The notes under the pieces are model-generated. The model did no database searches and was not told the origin of the DNA. It saw only the letters and a program-made list of their open reading frames with translations. From GCA-016699975 sp964420045 (lineage in GTDB: Bacteria > Patescibacteriota > Minisyncoccia > Moranbacterales > UBA1568), in the NCBI GenBank assembly GCA_964420045.1, contig CAYQPQ010000025.1, positions 1 to 14,180 of the forward strand: 14,180 nucleotides of DNA. The letters run 5' to 3'. Each line of letters starts with the position of its first letter. Positions within the stretch are counted from its first letter, which is position 1. The translations under genes were made by a program, and so were the position numbers. Of the stretch, positions 1-5,914 are shown piece by piece.

Positions 1-27
1 TTGCGCGCTAGAGTGGGAAGAGCTTTA

Positions 28-35
28 AGAGGAGC
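28..35 (+). promoter_or_regulatory. Ribosome binding site of rpsP
   Basis: The purine-rich run AAGAGGAG lies 8 bases before the ATG at 44. It is a good Shine-Dalgarno match and supports that start. Only 43 bases precede the gene in this window, and no promoter could be recognised there. Confidence 0.7.
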
Positions 36-43
36 GATTTTTT

Positions 44-406
44 ATGTTGACGATTCGATTCAATAGATCAGGGAGGAAGCATCGGCCGAGTTATCGGGTG
101 GTGTTGCAGGAACACACGGTGGCACCGGGCGGTCGGCATGTCGAGGTCTTGGGGAGCTATGATCCCTATTCCAAACAAACCGTTTTGAAGCGCGAGCGGG
201 TGCAGTATTGGATCGAGCAGGGGGCGCAACCGTCGGATACGGCGCACAATCTTCTTGTTCGAGAGGGGATTCTTACGGAAAAGAAACGCTCAGTGAAGAT
301 GCCAAAGCCAGTTGCGAAGGAGATTCCGACACAAGATGGCGCAGATGCGAAAGAAACAGTAGCAGAAACTCCTGCGGAGAAATCCGAATCGGAGGTGAAA
401 GCATAG
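44..406 (+). CDS. rpsP: 30S ribosomal protein S16
   Basis: S16 is a small-subunit protein that binds 16S rRNA early in 30S assembly. The first 80 or so residues carry the family pattern: MLTIRFNRSGRKHRPSYRVV at the N-terminus, RHVEVLGSYDP at 31-41, and the region around VQYWIEQGAQPSDTAHNLL at 53-71. Residues 81-120 are an extra tail rich in Lys, Glu, Ala and Thr that is probably disordered; such tails are common in S16 of many lineages. The start is supported by AAGAGGAG upstream. In most bacteria rpsP leads an operon with rimM, trmD and rplS. Here none of these follow: a terminator comes next and then rplJ, which suggests the reduced gene order of a CPR genome. Confidence 0.95.
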   Translation: MLTIRFNRSGRKHRPSYRVVLQEHTVAPGGRHVEVLGSYDPYSKQTVLKRERVQYWIEQGAQPSDTAHNLLVREGILTEKKRSVKMPKPVAKEIPTQDGADAKETVAETPAEKSESEVKA

Positions 407-435
407 TACCTTGCTATTCTCGCGAATATTTCCGC

Positions 436-527
436 AGACATGAGGCGCTTTAGCGATAAAGAGAAGTCCTCACGAGGAAAGAATATGGTCGATGCCTTTC
501 TGGCATCTTTCGTATTCTCCACACGGC
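436..527 (+). promoter_or_regulatory. Structured region between rpsP and rplJ, possible r-protein leader
   Basis: After rpsP the DNA can fold into a compact set of helices. GAATATG (481-487) pairs with CGTATTC (511-517), and inside it GATGCC (491-496) pairs with GGCATC (502-507). A small TCCT/AGGA hairpin lies just before, and the intrinsic terminator at 529-551 just after. A two-helix structure followed by a terminator ahead of rplJ is the layout of an autoregulatory L10 leader. However, the conserved sequence of the known Firmicutes L10 leader was not recognised, so this is inference. The region could equally be the 3' UTR of rpsP. Confidence 0.35.
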
Positions 528-528
528 G

Positions 529-552
529 TCCGCGGAAATCGCGGATTTTTTA
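529..552 (+). terminator. Intrinsic terminator or attenuator ahead of rplJ
   Basis: TCCGCG (529-534), a GAAAT loop and CGCGGA (540-545) form a 6-bp GC-rich stem followed directly by a run of six T (546-551). This is a textbook intrinsic terminator. It ends rpsP transcription, or acts as an attenuator if transcripts continue into rplJ 127 bases downstream. Confidence 0.75.
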
Positions 553-657
553 TTTCCATGGATATATAGATATAGGGTAGGCGCGAGTGCTCTTTTTTGA
601 AGAATCTATTCTGTGTATACATGGCGCGGCGTGAGTCGCGATGTGTAGAGGGAATGG

Positions 658-677
658 CTTCTTCCGGAAAGAGGAAG
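658..677 (+). promoter_or_regulatory. Hairpin covering the rplJ ribosome binding site
   Basis: CTTCTTC (658-664) can pair with GAGGAAG (671-677) through seven pairs, one of them G-U, around a CGGAAA loop. The right arm is the only Shine-Dalgarno-like sequence for the ATG at 679. Folding would therefore hide the ribosome binding site, a possible means of translational control of rplJ. It is based only on complementarity. Confidence 0.35.
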
Positions 678-678
678 A

Positions 679-1254
679 ATGAACAGGAAAGCGAGGTCGA
701 ACTTTCCGAAGGATGTCTCTTTTGACAAAGAATTTATGCAGACAAAGAAACAGAAGGAAGATATCGTAAGCGATGTTGCTGAGCGAGCACGTGCGTCGAA
801 GTCGGTTGTATTTGCGAAGTATGCTGGGCTCACCGTGAAAGAGTCTATGGAACTTCAGAGAGAACTCCGAAAAGGCGGTGGTTCGTTGCGAGTGGTGAAG
901 AAAACGCTTCTTTCGATTGCACTCAAATCAGTGGGCATTGATGTAGATGCTCGGTCGCTTGAAGGTCAGATCGTGGCGGCATTTTCTCCGGATGAGGTGA
1001 CGGCGCCCAAGGTGCTTATGGAGTTTGCGAAGAAGCACAAGGCACTCGTTATTGCGGCCGGGTCACTTGGTGAGAAGTCACTGTCCGCAGAAGAGGTTGC
1101 GGCGCTTTCGAAGCTTCCATCGCTCCTGGAACTTCGGGCAAAACTTGCCGGAACGCTTGCGGCTCCGATTTCCGGATTTGCGCGAACACTTTCGGGGAAT
1201 ATCTCGGGGTTGGTTCGTACGCTTCATCAGATTGCCGAGCAGAAAGGAGCATGA
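679..1254 (+). CDS. rplJ: 50S ribosomal protein L10
   Basis: L10 anchors the L7/L12 stalk to 23S rRNA and helps recruit translation GTPases. Recognisable parts are KSVVFAKYAGLTVKESMELQ (start-proximal domain), RELRKGGGSLRVVKKTLL, the EGQIVAAFSPDE region, and a C-terminal alpha-helical tail that binds L12. Two starts are possible. ATG 679 has GAGG four bases upstream and gives 191 residues, with an N-terminal extension unlike the family. ATG 736 lacks a Shine-Dalgarno sequence but gives 172 residues, the normal L10 length, beginning MQTKKQKEDIV. The ATG at 679 is kept because of the ribosome binding site, but 736 may be the real one. rplL follows after a 154-base spacer containing a repeat element. 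rplK and rplA, its usual neighbours, are not in view. Confidence 0.9.
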   Translation: MNRKARSNFPKDVSFDKEFMQTKKQKEDIVSDVAERARASKSVVFAKYAGLTVKESMELQRELRKGGGSLRVVKKTLLSIALKSVGIDVDARSLEGQIVAAFSPDEVTAPKVLMEFAKKHKALVIAAGSLGEKSLSAEEVAALSKLPSLLELRAKLAGTLAAPISGFARTLSGNISGLVRTLHQIAEQKGA

Positions 1255-1261
1255 GGAGGAA

Positions 1262-1381
1262 TGAATAAGGAATGAGGAATCAATAATAAAGAATCAGGAA
1301 TAAGGCAAGAAGGAGAATGGGAATTCGTGATGTTCTAAGGTGTCATTCTCAATTCCTCATCCTGCATTCATCACGTAGTAT
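1262..1381 (+). repeat. A/G-rich palindromic intergenic element, copy 1
   Basis: This spacer between rplJ and rplL is built of short GAAT/GGAAT/AATAAAG units on its left side and their complements on its right. Exact arms include ATGAGGAAT (1272-1280) against ATTCCTCAT (1352-1360), and GAGAATG (1313-1319) against CATTCTC (1344-1350). A diverged relative lies upstream of dnaK (12181-12282). They share AATAAAGAAT on the left, ATGGGA/GTGGGA in the middle, and a right end reading roughly TTCCTCATCCTGCATTC-ATCACG versus TTCCTTATTCTTGATTCTCATTACG. It resembles a short mobile-type or RNA-forming repeat; no coding potential is seen. Confidence 0.6.
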
Positions 1382-1386
1382 TTACT

Positions 1387-1398
1387 TATAATTATAAT
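1387..1398 (+). promoter_or_regulatory. Tandem -10 boxes of rplL
   Basis: Two perfect TATAAT hexamers abut at 1387-1392 and 1393-1398. No convincing -35 is seen. Initiation 6-8 bases downstream would place the RNA 5' end around 1399-1406, so the rplL message would have almost no leader. No Shine-Dalgarno sequence precedes the ATG at 1409, which fits leaderless translation. Confidence 0.55.
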
Positions 1399-1408
1399 CA
1401 GCAATTGT

Positions 1409-1834
1409 ATGACTGAGGAAAAAGTTGAAGAAAAGAAGGCGGTTTCGGTTCCGGAGAAGTTTGCGAAGCTTGTCGAGGAAATCGAGAAGATGAGTGTTTT
1501 GGATCTCTCCGAATTGGTGAAAGTGCTTGAGGAGAAGTTTGGCGTGTCGGCGGCGGCACCGGTGATGATGGGCGGTGCGATGCCGGCGGGTGCGGCGGGC
1601 GGCGCGGATGCTCCGGCCGAGAAGACCGACTTCGATGTCGAATTGACTGCTGCCGGTGGTCAGAAGATCAATGTAATTAAGGCGGTTCGCGAAATTACCG
1701 GTCTTGGACTCAAGGAATCGAAGGACTTGGTGGATGGTGCTCCGAAAGTCGTGAAGGAAAAGGTGGCGAAAGCGGATGCTGAAACCATGAAGAAGAAACT
1801 CGAAGAAGCTGGTGCAACCGTGACATTGAAGTAG
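1409..1834 (+). CDS. rplL: 50S ribosomal protein L7/L12
   Basis: L7/L12 is the flexible stalk protein that recruits and activates EF-Tu, EF-G and other GTPases. The 141-residue product has the usual three parts: an N-terminal dimerisation helix pair at about 15-50 (KFAKLVEEIEKMSVLDLSEL), an Ala/Gly/Met-rich hinge at about 48-70, and the globular C-terminal domain from about 73 on, with the signature INVIKAVREITGLGLKESKD (87-106) and a final ATVTLK. An acidic/lysine start of about 14 residues makes it slightly longer than the typical 120-130. Its own tandem TATAAT boxes lie immediately upstream and a strong terminator follows, so it can be transcribed alone. No Shine-Dalgarno sequence is present. 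Confidence 0.96.
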   Translation: MTEEKVEEKKAVSVPEKFAKLVEEIEKMSVLDLSELVKVLEEKFGVSAAAPVMMGGAMPAGAAGGADAPAEKTDFDVELTAAGGQKINVIKAVREITGLGLKESKDLVDGAPKVVKEKVAKADAETMKKKLEEAGATVTLK

Positions 1835-1875
1835 TTTTGAATTTTCTTTTTGAAGAAAGTTGTAAGATAGGCATT

Positions 1876-1913
1876 AAAGACAGTCCCATTGTTACATTGG
1901 GACTGTCTTTTAT
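1876..1913 (+). terminator. Intrinsic terminator of rplL
   Basis: AAAGACAGTCCC (1876-1887) pairs perfectly with GGGACTGTCTTT (1899-1910), extended by an A-T pair around a short loop and followed by more T. The stem begins 41 bases after the rplL stop. It also shows that the longer open frame of the next gene (from TTG 1837) is not its true start. Confidence 0.9.
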
Positions 1914-1925
1914 TACGCTGTATCG

Positions 1926-1934
1926 TGATATACT
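1926..1934 (+). promoter_or_regulatory. Extended -10 promoter of the EamA gene
   Basis: TGATATACT is a TGn-TATACT extended -10 element directly after the rplL terminator and about 50 bases before the EamA start at 1987. No clear -35 is present, which extended -10 promoters do not require. AAGG four bases or so before ATG 1987 could serve as a weak ribosome binding site. Confidence 0.5.
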
Positions 1935-1986
1935 CAGTGCATGGGAGTTTTTTTGTTGTGCGTATACATATGTAAAAGCAAGGCAT

Positions 1987-2922
1987 ATGACTATCTTTCT
2001 TCAAGCTATTATTTTTTCGCTTGCTGCTGCTGTCTTTTCTGGTGTAAATGGATTTTTGACAAAATCGGCAGTGACGGCTGTTGGCGATCCGGTTGTCTTT
2101 ACGCTTTTGAAAAACGTGATGGTAGCCTTGATATTTCTCGGTATATTTTTTTGGTTTCGGAAGGCAGATGAGATCAAATCGGCAACGCCTCGCGACAGAC
2201 GCATGCTGTTGTTGATAGGTGTTATTGGAGGAGGGATCCCCTTTATTCTCTATTTTGTCGGGCTTTCTATGATTCCAGCTGCGACGGCAGTTTTTATACA
2301 CAAGACACTCTTTCTCTGGGTAGCAATGCTTGCAGTTCCGTTTTTGGGGGAACGAATTGATTGGCTGTCTGCATTTGCTTTTGGACTGCTTCTCTTTGGT
2401 ATCTTTGTGTTTCAAATTCCGGTGTGGCATACGTTTGGTCTTGGCGAGGGGCTTGTGCTTATCGCGACGTTTCTTTGGGCAATTGAAAATATTCTTGCCA
2501 AGAAGATTCTGCGTCATATATCCAGTCTCTCTGCTATGAGCGCTCGCATGGCTTTTGGTTCAGTGGTTATCTTTTTCTGGTTTCTGGTATCCGGAAAGGA
2601 TGAATCGCTCCTCTCCCTTTCTTGGTCTGCGTGGGGATGGGTTGTGCTGACAAGTCTTCTTCTTGCGGGATATGTGAGTTGTTGGTATCGCGCGCTTTCG
2701 CTTGCTCCGGCAGGATTTGTGGCGAGTCTTCTCGTGCCAGCAGCTTTTATTACCGGAGCCATTTCATCCGTTTTTGTTACGGGAACGTTCTCAGTGGGAG
2801 CTTTTTTGGGATGGCTGTTTCTTATAGGAGGCATAACTCTTCTTTCATGGAGAATTCAACCCCTTTTTCACCGAGGGCGAAATGATCGCATTTTCTCAGC
2901 TTGCATGGAGCGGATTGGCTGA
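1987..2922 (+). CDS. EamA-family (DMT) transporter
   Basis: This 311-residue integral membrane protein has about ten hydrophobic segments in two repeats of five, the layout of EamA/DMT transporters that exchange metabolites, amino acids or drugs across the cytoplasmic membrane. Family cues are an opening SLAAAVFSGVNGFLTKSA, the end of the first repeat with AATAVFIHKTLFLWVAMLAV and a following LGERI, and in the second repeat WYRALSLAPAGFVASLLVPA. The substrate cannot be told from sequence. The frame is open from TTG 1837, but that extension spans the rplL terminator, so ATG 1987, preceded by AAGG and a promoter, is chosen. The last residues form a polar tail. DedA follows after 92 bases. Confidence 0.85.
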   Translation: MTIFLQAIIFSLAAAVFSGVNGFLTKSAVTAVGDPVVFTLLKNVMVALIFLGIFFWFRKADEIKSATPRDRRMLLLIGVIGGGIPFILYFVGLSMIPAATAVFIHKTLFLWVAMLAVPFLGERIDWLSAFAFGLLLFGIFVFQIPVWHTFGLGEGLVLIATFLWAIENILAKKILRHISSLSAMSARMAFGSVVIFFWFLVSGKDESLLSLSWSAWGWVVLTSLLLAGYVSCWYRALSLAPAGFVASLLVPAAFITGAISSVFVTGTFSVGAFLGWLFLIGGITLLSWRIQPLFHRGRNDRIFSACMERIG

Positions 2923-2979
2923 AGGAGATTTGCAAAATATCTTTTATATATTGCCCTTCCCTTTTTTGGGGAAGTTGCT

Positions 2980-2985
2980 TATACT
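2980..2985 (+). promoter_or_regulatory. Possible -10 box for the DedA gene
   Basis: TATACT lies 29 bases before ATG 3015, and the hexamer 17 bases upstream of it is a poor TTCCCT. It would give a transcript with a leader of about 23 bases. The evidence is weak, since the hexamer alone can occur by chance. Confidence 0.3.
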
Positions 2986-3014
2986 GTGGGGGTTATCCGA
3001 TTAATGAAACGGTT

Positions 3015-3650
3015 ATGTTACCCGGAGTCAATCTCTCGGAGTTTATTGTCACGATCGGCTATATCGGCCTCTTTGCGGTTATATTTGCCGAGACAGGGTT
3101 ATTCCTCGGATTCTTTTTGCCGGGAGACAGCCTCTTGTTTGTGGCGGGGCTCTTGGCAAGTGGTGGAGTACTTTCTCTCCCGGCACTCTTAATGATTGTG
3201 TTTGTCGCGGCGGTATTGGGGAATGTGACGGGGTATGTATTTGGACTTCGTGTCGGGACATCGCTTTTTAGTCGCGAAGAATCAGTGCTCTTTAAAAAGT
3301 CGCATGTTCGGCGAGCGGAAGACTTCTTCAATCGTTACGGAGCGAAGACAATTGTGCTTGCTCGATTTATGCCGATTGTTCGCACGTTTGCGCCGATTCT
3401 CGCCGGTGTCGGGCGGATGAATTTTCGCGAGTTTTTTTTCTACAACGTGGTTGGCGGTTTCCTGTGGTCATTCGGACTCTTGCTCGGAGGATTTTTCTTG
3501 GGGCAGGCAGTGCCCGATGTTGACCGATACATTCTTCCGATTGTTCTCGTCATTATTGTTCTTTCTTTCTTGCCAGGTATTGTCAAATATCGACAGGAAA
3601 AGAAACGCATGATGCGGGAAAGGACGAGTGAAAATCGTGAAAACAAGTAA
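3015..3650 (+). CDS. DedA/SNARE-associated family membrane protein
   Basis: DedA proteins are polytopic inner-membrane proteins, some of which are flippases for undecaprenyl phosphate or phosphatidylethanolamine. This 211-residue product shows the family landmarks: AETGLFLGFFLPGDSLLF (25-42) with its acidic residue and the LPGDSLL re-entrant motif, the YVFGLRVG glycine motif (74-81), and the block ARFMPIVRTFAPILAGVGRM (116-135), with conserved Arg and Pro, followed by F..YN..GG..W. A final TM segment and a basic, polar tail end the protein. An open frame begins at 2901 inside the EamA gene, but ATG 3015 places the first TM segment at the usual distance. The next gene starts 9 bases after the stop, so the two are probably cotranscribed. 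Confidence 0.88.
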   Translation: MLPGVNLSEFIVTIGYIGLFAVIFAETGLFLGFFLPGDSLLFVAGLLASGGVLSLPALLMIVFVAAVLGNVTGYVFGLRVGTSLFSREESVLFKKSHVRRAEDFFNRYGAKTIVLARFMPIVRTFAPILAGVGRMNFREFFFYNVVGGFLWSFGLLLGGFFLGQAVPDVDRYILPIVLVIIVLSFLPGIVKYRQEKKRMMRERTSENRENK

Positions 3651-3659
3651 TGCGTGCGT

Positions 3660-5219
3660 ATGGACACACGACGGTATATCGGAGCATTTGAAAGAATACA
3701 CGGGAAACTATCAGATGCCGAGGCTGCTTTTCTTACATCCTCTCTGGAGAATTTTGTGGCATCTCGCAATGATCGCGCGAGGGACATGCTCTCTGAAGAA
3801 GTTCTGGAATCTATACAGATAGAGCAGAGACTTCTTCCCTGTGGTCTTCCGAGAACAATGCTCTGTGTTGATGGGCGGGTGTTGGCGAAATTAGTCGCAT
3901 CGCTTCATGGTGGAGCTATTCGAACGCCAGCTGCCGATAATGCGGAATTTCTTCCTTCTTCGGATGAAGACAGACTCTTTCTCTCTGAAGGAGAGCTGGC
4001 TCGAGTGCTTCGAGGCGCATTTCTTGATCGTGAGATGGTGACATGGGTATTGGACAGCCATTTGCATTGTGCGGCGCGCAAGGCGCTTTCGACAGAAATT
4101 CGCGGAGAGACTCCTCCTGATGACGGACTTCTCGACGATGTACTTCGAAAACGGAAAATGGCGGAAGCGCTTCATTTATTCGTGCGGAAAAATTTCAACT
4201 CTCGGAAGCGGCTCGTTCTTATTCATACGTCATTCGATCCTCACTCGGGGTATCTCTTTATGGGACTTGAGAAAGAGGATGTTGTGAATGATGCGAGAGT
4301 TGTCCAGAAAGGATTTACCGAAGAGATTCTCTCTCGACTGGTCAAGGAGGGAAAGATACTGTCGACGGAGCAATGGTCTCGAGAGGGTGGAATGCTGTTC
4401 GATGTATTTTCAAGGCACGCTTTTGACTTTGACTATGAGTCGACATATCGGGCGAGCACATTGCTTTTCTGGCAGAACCTTGAAAAGATATCGCAGGAGT
4501 CGCTTGTTCTTGTGGAGCAAGAAACCATTCGTGTTTTCCCGGAACTTCGTGATGATTCAAATGTGCTGCGGGAGCGGTCAATTCTTCTGCTTGCCAACGC
4601 TTTTACGGCGTTTTTGCTGAATCGTCGCGCGGAGTATCCGTACAGCGAACATGATGAAAGTGTCGTTGTAGTGACATCCGGAGATCGCGGACCCTATGAT
4701 CGGATGCGCTCGTTTTCTGTTGATCCGTACAATCCAAATCTTTCCTTCGTGATCAAGTTTGTCGAAGGGCTTATTCGAAGTAATCGACTGGCGGGGCGAT
4801 CATCGGCAATGGAATCGAGGATTATAGCTGATCTTTTCGGCGATATGCCCAAGAGCTATGTCTTGAGTGCGGTCTCGGTATTTTTCTTCCGGAAGCTGGA
4901 GCAGACGTGTTCTTCGGAAACGGCTCGCGTTTTGGGCGAGACGGACTGGTCGGATATCGCGACGCTTCCATGGATGGATATGTCCTCAGAGGATTTTCAA
5001 TCGTATGTTGAGCGAAAAGTTCCCAAGCTTTCGGATGACATCAGAGAAAAAATAGGGCTGCTTCGTAGGGATGCGCAGGCAATATTTCAACCGGGACTTT
5101 CCGCGACGGACGATTTGCTTTCCGGGCGACTTCTGCCGGTTTTTGCACTTCGATCTTTCGAACATGAAATTATTGCACTCTTCCCGTTTCTTGCGAAAGG
5201 GTATCGGGAGAAAGAGTAA
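3660..5219 (+). CDS. Long carbonic-anhydrase-like protein with unknown C-terminal region
   Basis: The product (about 519 residues) has no family I can name with confidence. Numbered from GTG 3654, residues 71-75 are CVDGR and residues 136-139 are HLHC, 65 residues apart, with a GGAIRTPA stretch at 86-93 between them. This matches the order and spacing of the beta-class carbonic anhydrase site (C-x-D-x-R, then H-x-x-C about 55-60 residues on), so a zinc-binding fold of that type is inferred. The neighbouring small gene has the same motifs, which strengthens the case. Residues from about 150 to the end are soluble, mixed helical and unrecognised; there is no signal peptide or TM segment. The start is GTG 3654 or ATG 3660, neither with a ribosome binding site; the ATG is used. 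It lies 9 bases after dedA, so it is probably cotranscribed with it. Activity is unproven. Confidence 0.6.
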   Translation: MDTRRYIGAFERIHGKLSDAEAAFLTSSLENFVASRNDRARDMLSEEVLESIQIEQRLLPCGLPRTMLCVDGRVLAKLVASLHGGAIRTPAADNAEFLPSSDEDRLFLSEGELARVLRGAFLDREMVTWVLDSHLHCAARKALSTEIRGETPPDDGLLDDVLRKRKMAEALHLFVRKNFNSRKRLVLIHTSFDPHSGYLFMGLEKEDVVNDARVVQKGFTEEILSRLVKEGKILSTEQWSREGGMLFDVFSRHAFDFDYESTYRASTLLFWQNLEKISQESLVLVEQETIRVFPELRDDSNVLRERSILLLANAFTAFLLNRRAEYPYSEHDESVVVVTSGDRGPYDRMRSFSVDPYNPNLSFVIKFVEGLIRSNRLAGRSSAMESRIIADLFGDMPKSYVLSAVSVFFFRKLEQTCSSETARVLGETDWSDIATLPWMDMSSEDFQSYVERKVPKLSDDIREKIGLLRRDAQAIFQPGLSATDDLLSGRLLPVFALRSFEHEIIALFPFLAKGYREKE

Positions 5220-5232
5220 TAGTTAATCTGTG

Positions 5233-5261
5233 TTGACGGTTTTCTTCAAGAGGTTTATTCT
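5233..5261 (+). promoter_or_regulatory. Sigma-70-type promoter of the small carbonic-anhydrase-like gene
   Basis: TTGACG (5233-5238), a 17-base spacer and TATTCT (5256-5261) form a good housekeeping promoter just after the stop of the preceding gene. Initiation near 5268 would give a leader of about 95 bases before ATG 5364. Confidence 0.55.
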
Positions 5262-5306
5262 GGGGAAGTCGCTTTTGTTCTTTGATATCATTTTTTGATG
5301 CTTGTG

Positions 5307-5340
5307 CGGTCCCGGTTTTTGTCTGACCGGTTTTTCTTTT
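5307..5340 (+). terminator. Possible attenuator hairpin in the leader of the small gene
   Basis: CGGTC (5307-5311) can pair with GACCG (5325-5329), followed by G and the T-rich run TTTTTCTTTT (5331-5340). It lies between the promoter at 5233 and the gene at 5364, so it could attenuate that transcript, or simply end the upstream operon. The 5-bp stem with a 13-base loop is weak. Confidence 0.4.
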
Positions 5341-5363
5341 GAACAAAAAGAGAGGAAGTTTGT

Positions 5364-5819
5364 ATGCCTGAGCACGGCTGTCTTAAAGCTCGAGACCTGT
5401 TTGTTTCGTGTATGGACCTTCGTACACAATGTGTTCGAAGAAGACTCATTGATTACTTGGGGATTGACGATGGCACGTTTGATCTTGTTGCCGTGCCTGG
5501 AGGAGCTGGAGATCTTCGTCAACTGAAGCGATGCCTTAAGGTATCCCGTCGATTGCATGATGTTCCAGAAGTGATCTTGACTGTACATGAGGATTGCGGT
5601 GCCGGCGCGAGTAGGAAGGATTTGTTGCGAGCAGTAAGAATTGCCAGAAGTATGGGCGTTGCATATCGGGCATTCTATCTGTTCCGCATGGAAGATGACT
5701 GGGAATGGGAAGAAGTTTTCTTCTCGGAAGAGGAAATTCTCCCATTGTGGGTAAGACTGTGGCGAAAGCTCGTTGTTACTGTTCCGGCTTCCTGTGATCC
5801 TGTTTTTGATGAAGAATGA
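5364..5819 (+). CDS. Small beta-carbonic-anhydrase-like protein
   Basis: This 151-residue soluble protein carries the zinc-site pattern of beta-class carbonic anhydrases: C16-M-D18-L-R20 in the first strand, FDLVAVPGGAGDL (39-51) where true enzymes have the R-N-A-G-N type loop, and VHEDCGAG (74-81) giving H75-x-x-C78. Spacing from C16 to H75 is 59 residues, close to the 56 of E. coli carbonic anhydrases. The pattern of C-x-D-x-R, GGA and HEDCGA resembles a compact family I recall as common in CPR genomes and usually annotated as hypothetical or carbonic anhydrase. If active it would interconvert CO2 and bicarbonate in the cytoplasm. AGAGGAAG, about 8 bases before ATG, supports the start. A two-way terminator follows. 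Confidence 0.7.
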   Translation: MPEHGCLKARDLFVSCMDLRTQCVRRRLIDYLGIDDGTFDLVAVPGGAGDLRQLKRCLKVSRRLHDVPEVILTVHEDCGAGASRKDLLRAVRIARSMGVAYRAFYLFRMEDDWEWEEVFFSEEEILPLWVRLWRKLVVTVPASCDPVFDEE

Positions 5820-5862
5820 GGATTTCTAAATTTTTGCAGTCTGACAAAACTGCATAAACAAT

Positions 5863-5906
5863 AAAGGGCGCAACCAAGAATTAAATAATTAATTGGTGCG
5901 CCCTTT
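5863..5906. terminator. Two-way terminator between converging genes
   Basis: AAAGGGCGCAACCAA (5863-5877) pairs with TTGGTGCGCCCTTT (5893-5906) with a single bulged A, around an A/T-rich loop. The stem is flanked by A on one side and T on the other, so it can end transcription of the small carbonic-anhydrase-like gene from the left and of the minus-strand cluster from the right. Confidence 0.88.
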
Positions 5907-5914
5907 GTACTTTC

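Noticed and set aside
1262..1381. CRISPR-like short repeats
   Set aside because: The GAAT/GGAAT units are only 5-9 bases with no regular spacers or equal repeat length; the pattern is an inverted, not a direct, repeat array.
1837..1986. N-terminal extension of the EamA gene from TTG 1837
   Set aside because: The extension contains the whole rplL terminator (1876-1913) and the EamA promoter; ATG 1987 begins the first TM segment.
1660..2517. 285-residue open frame on the minus strand
   Set aside because: It lies opposite rplL and the EamA gene, crosses the rplL terminator, and is rich in Lys, Asn, Arg and Gln with no domain. It is a shadow of the plus-strand genes.
2956..2974. CTTCCC/GGGAAG hairpin between the EamA and DedA genes
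   Set aside because: It is only six pairs and no T run follows, so it is not supported as a terminator.
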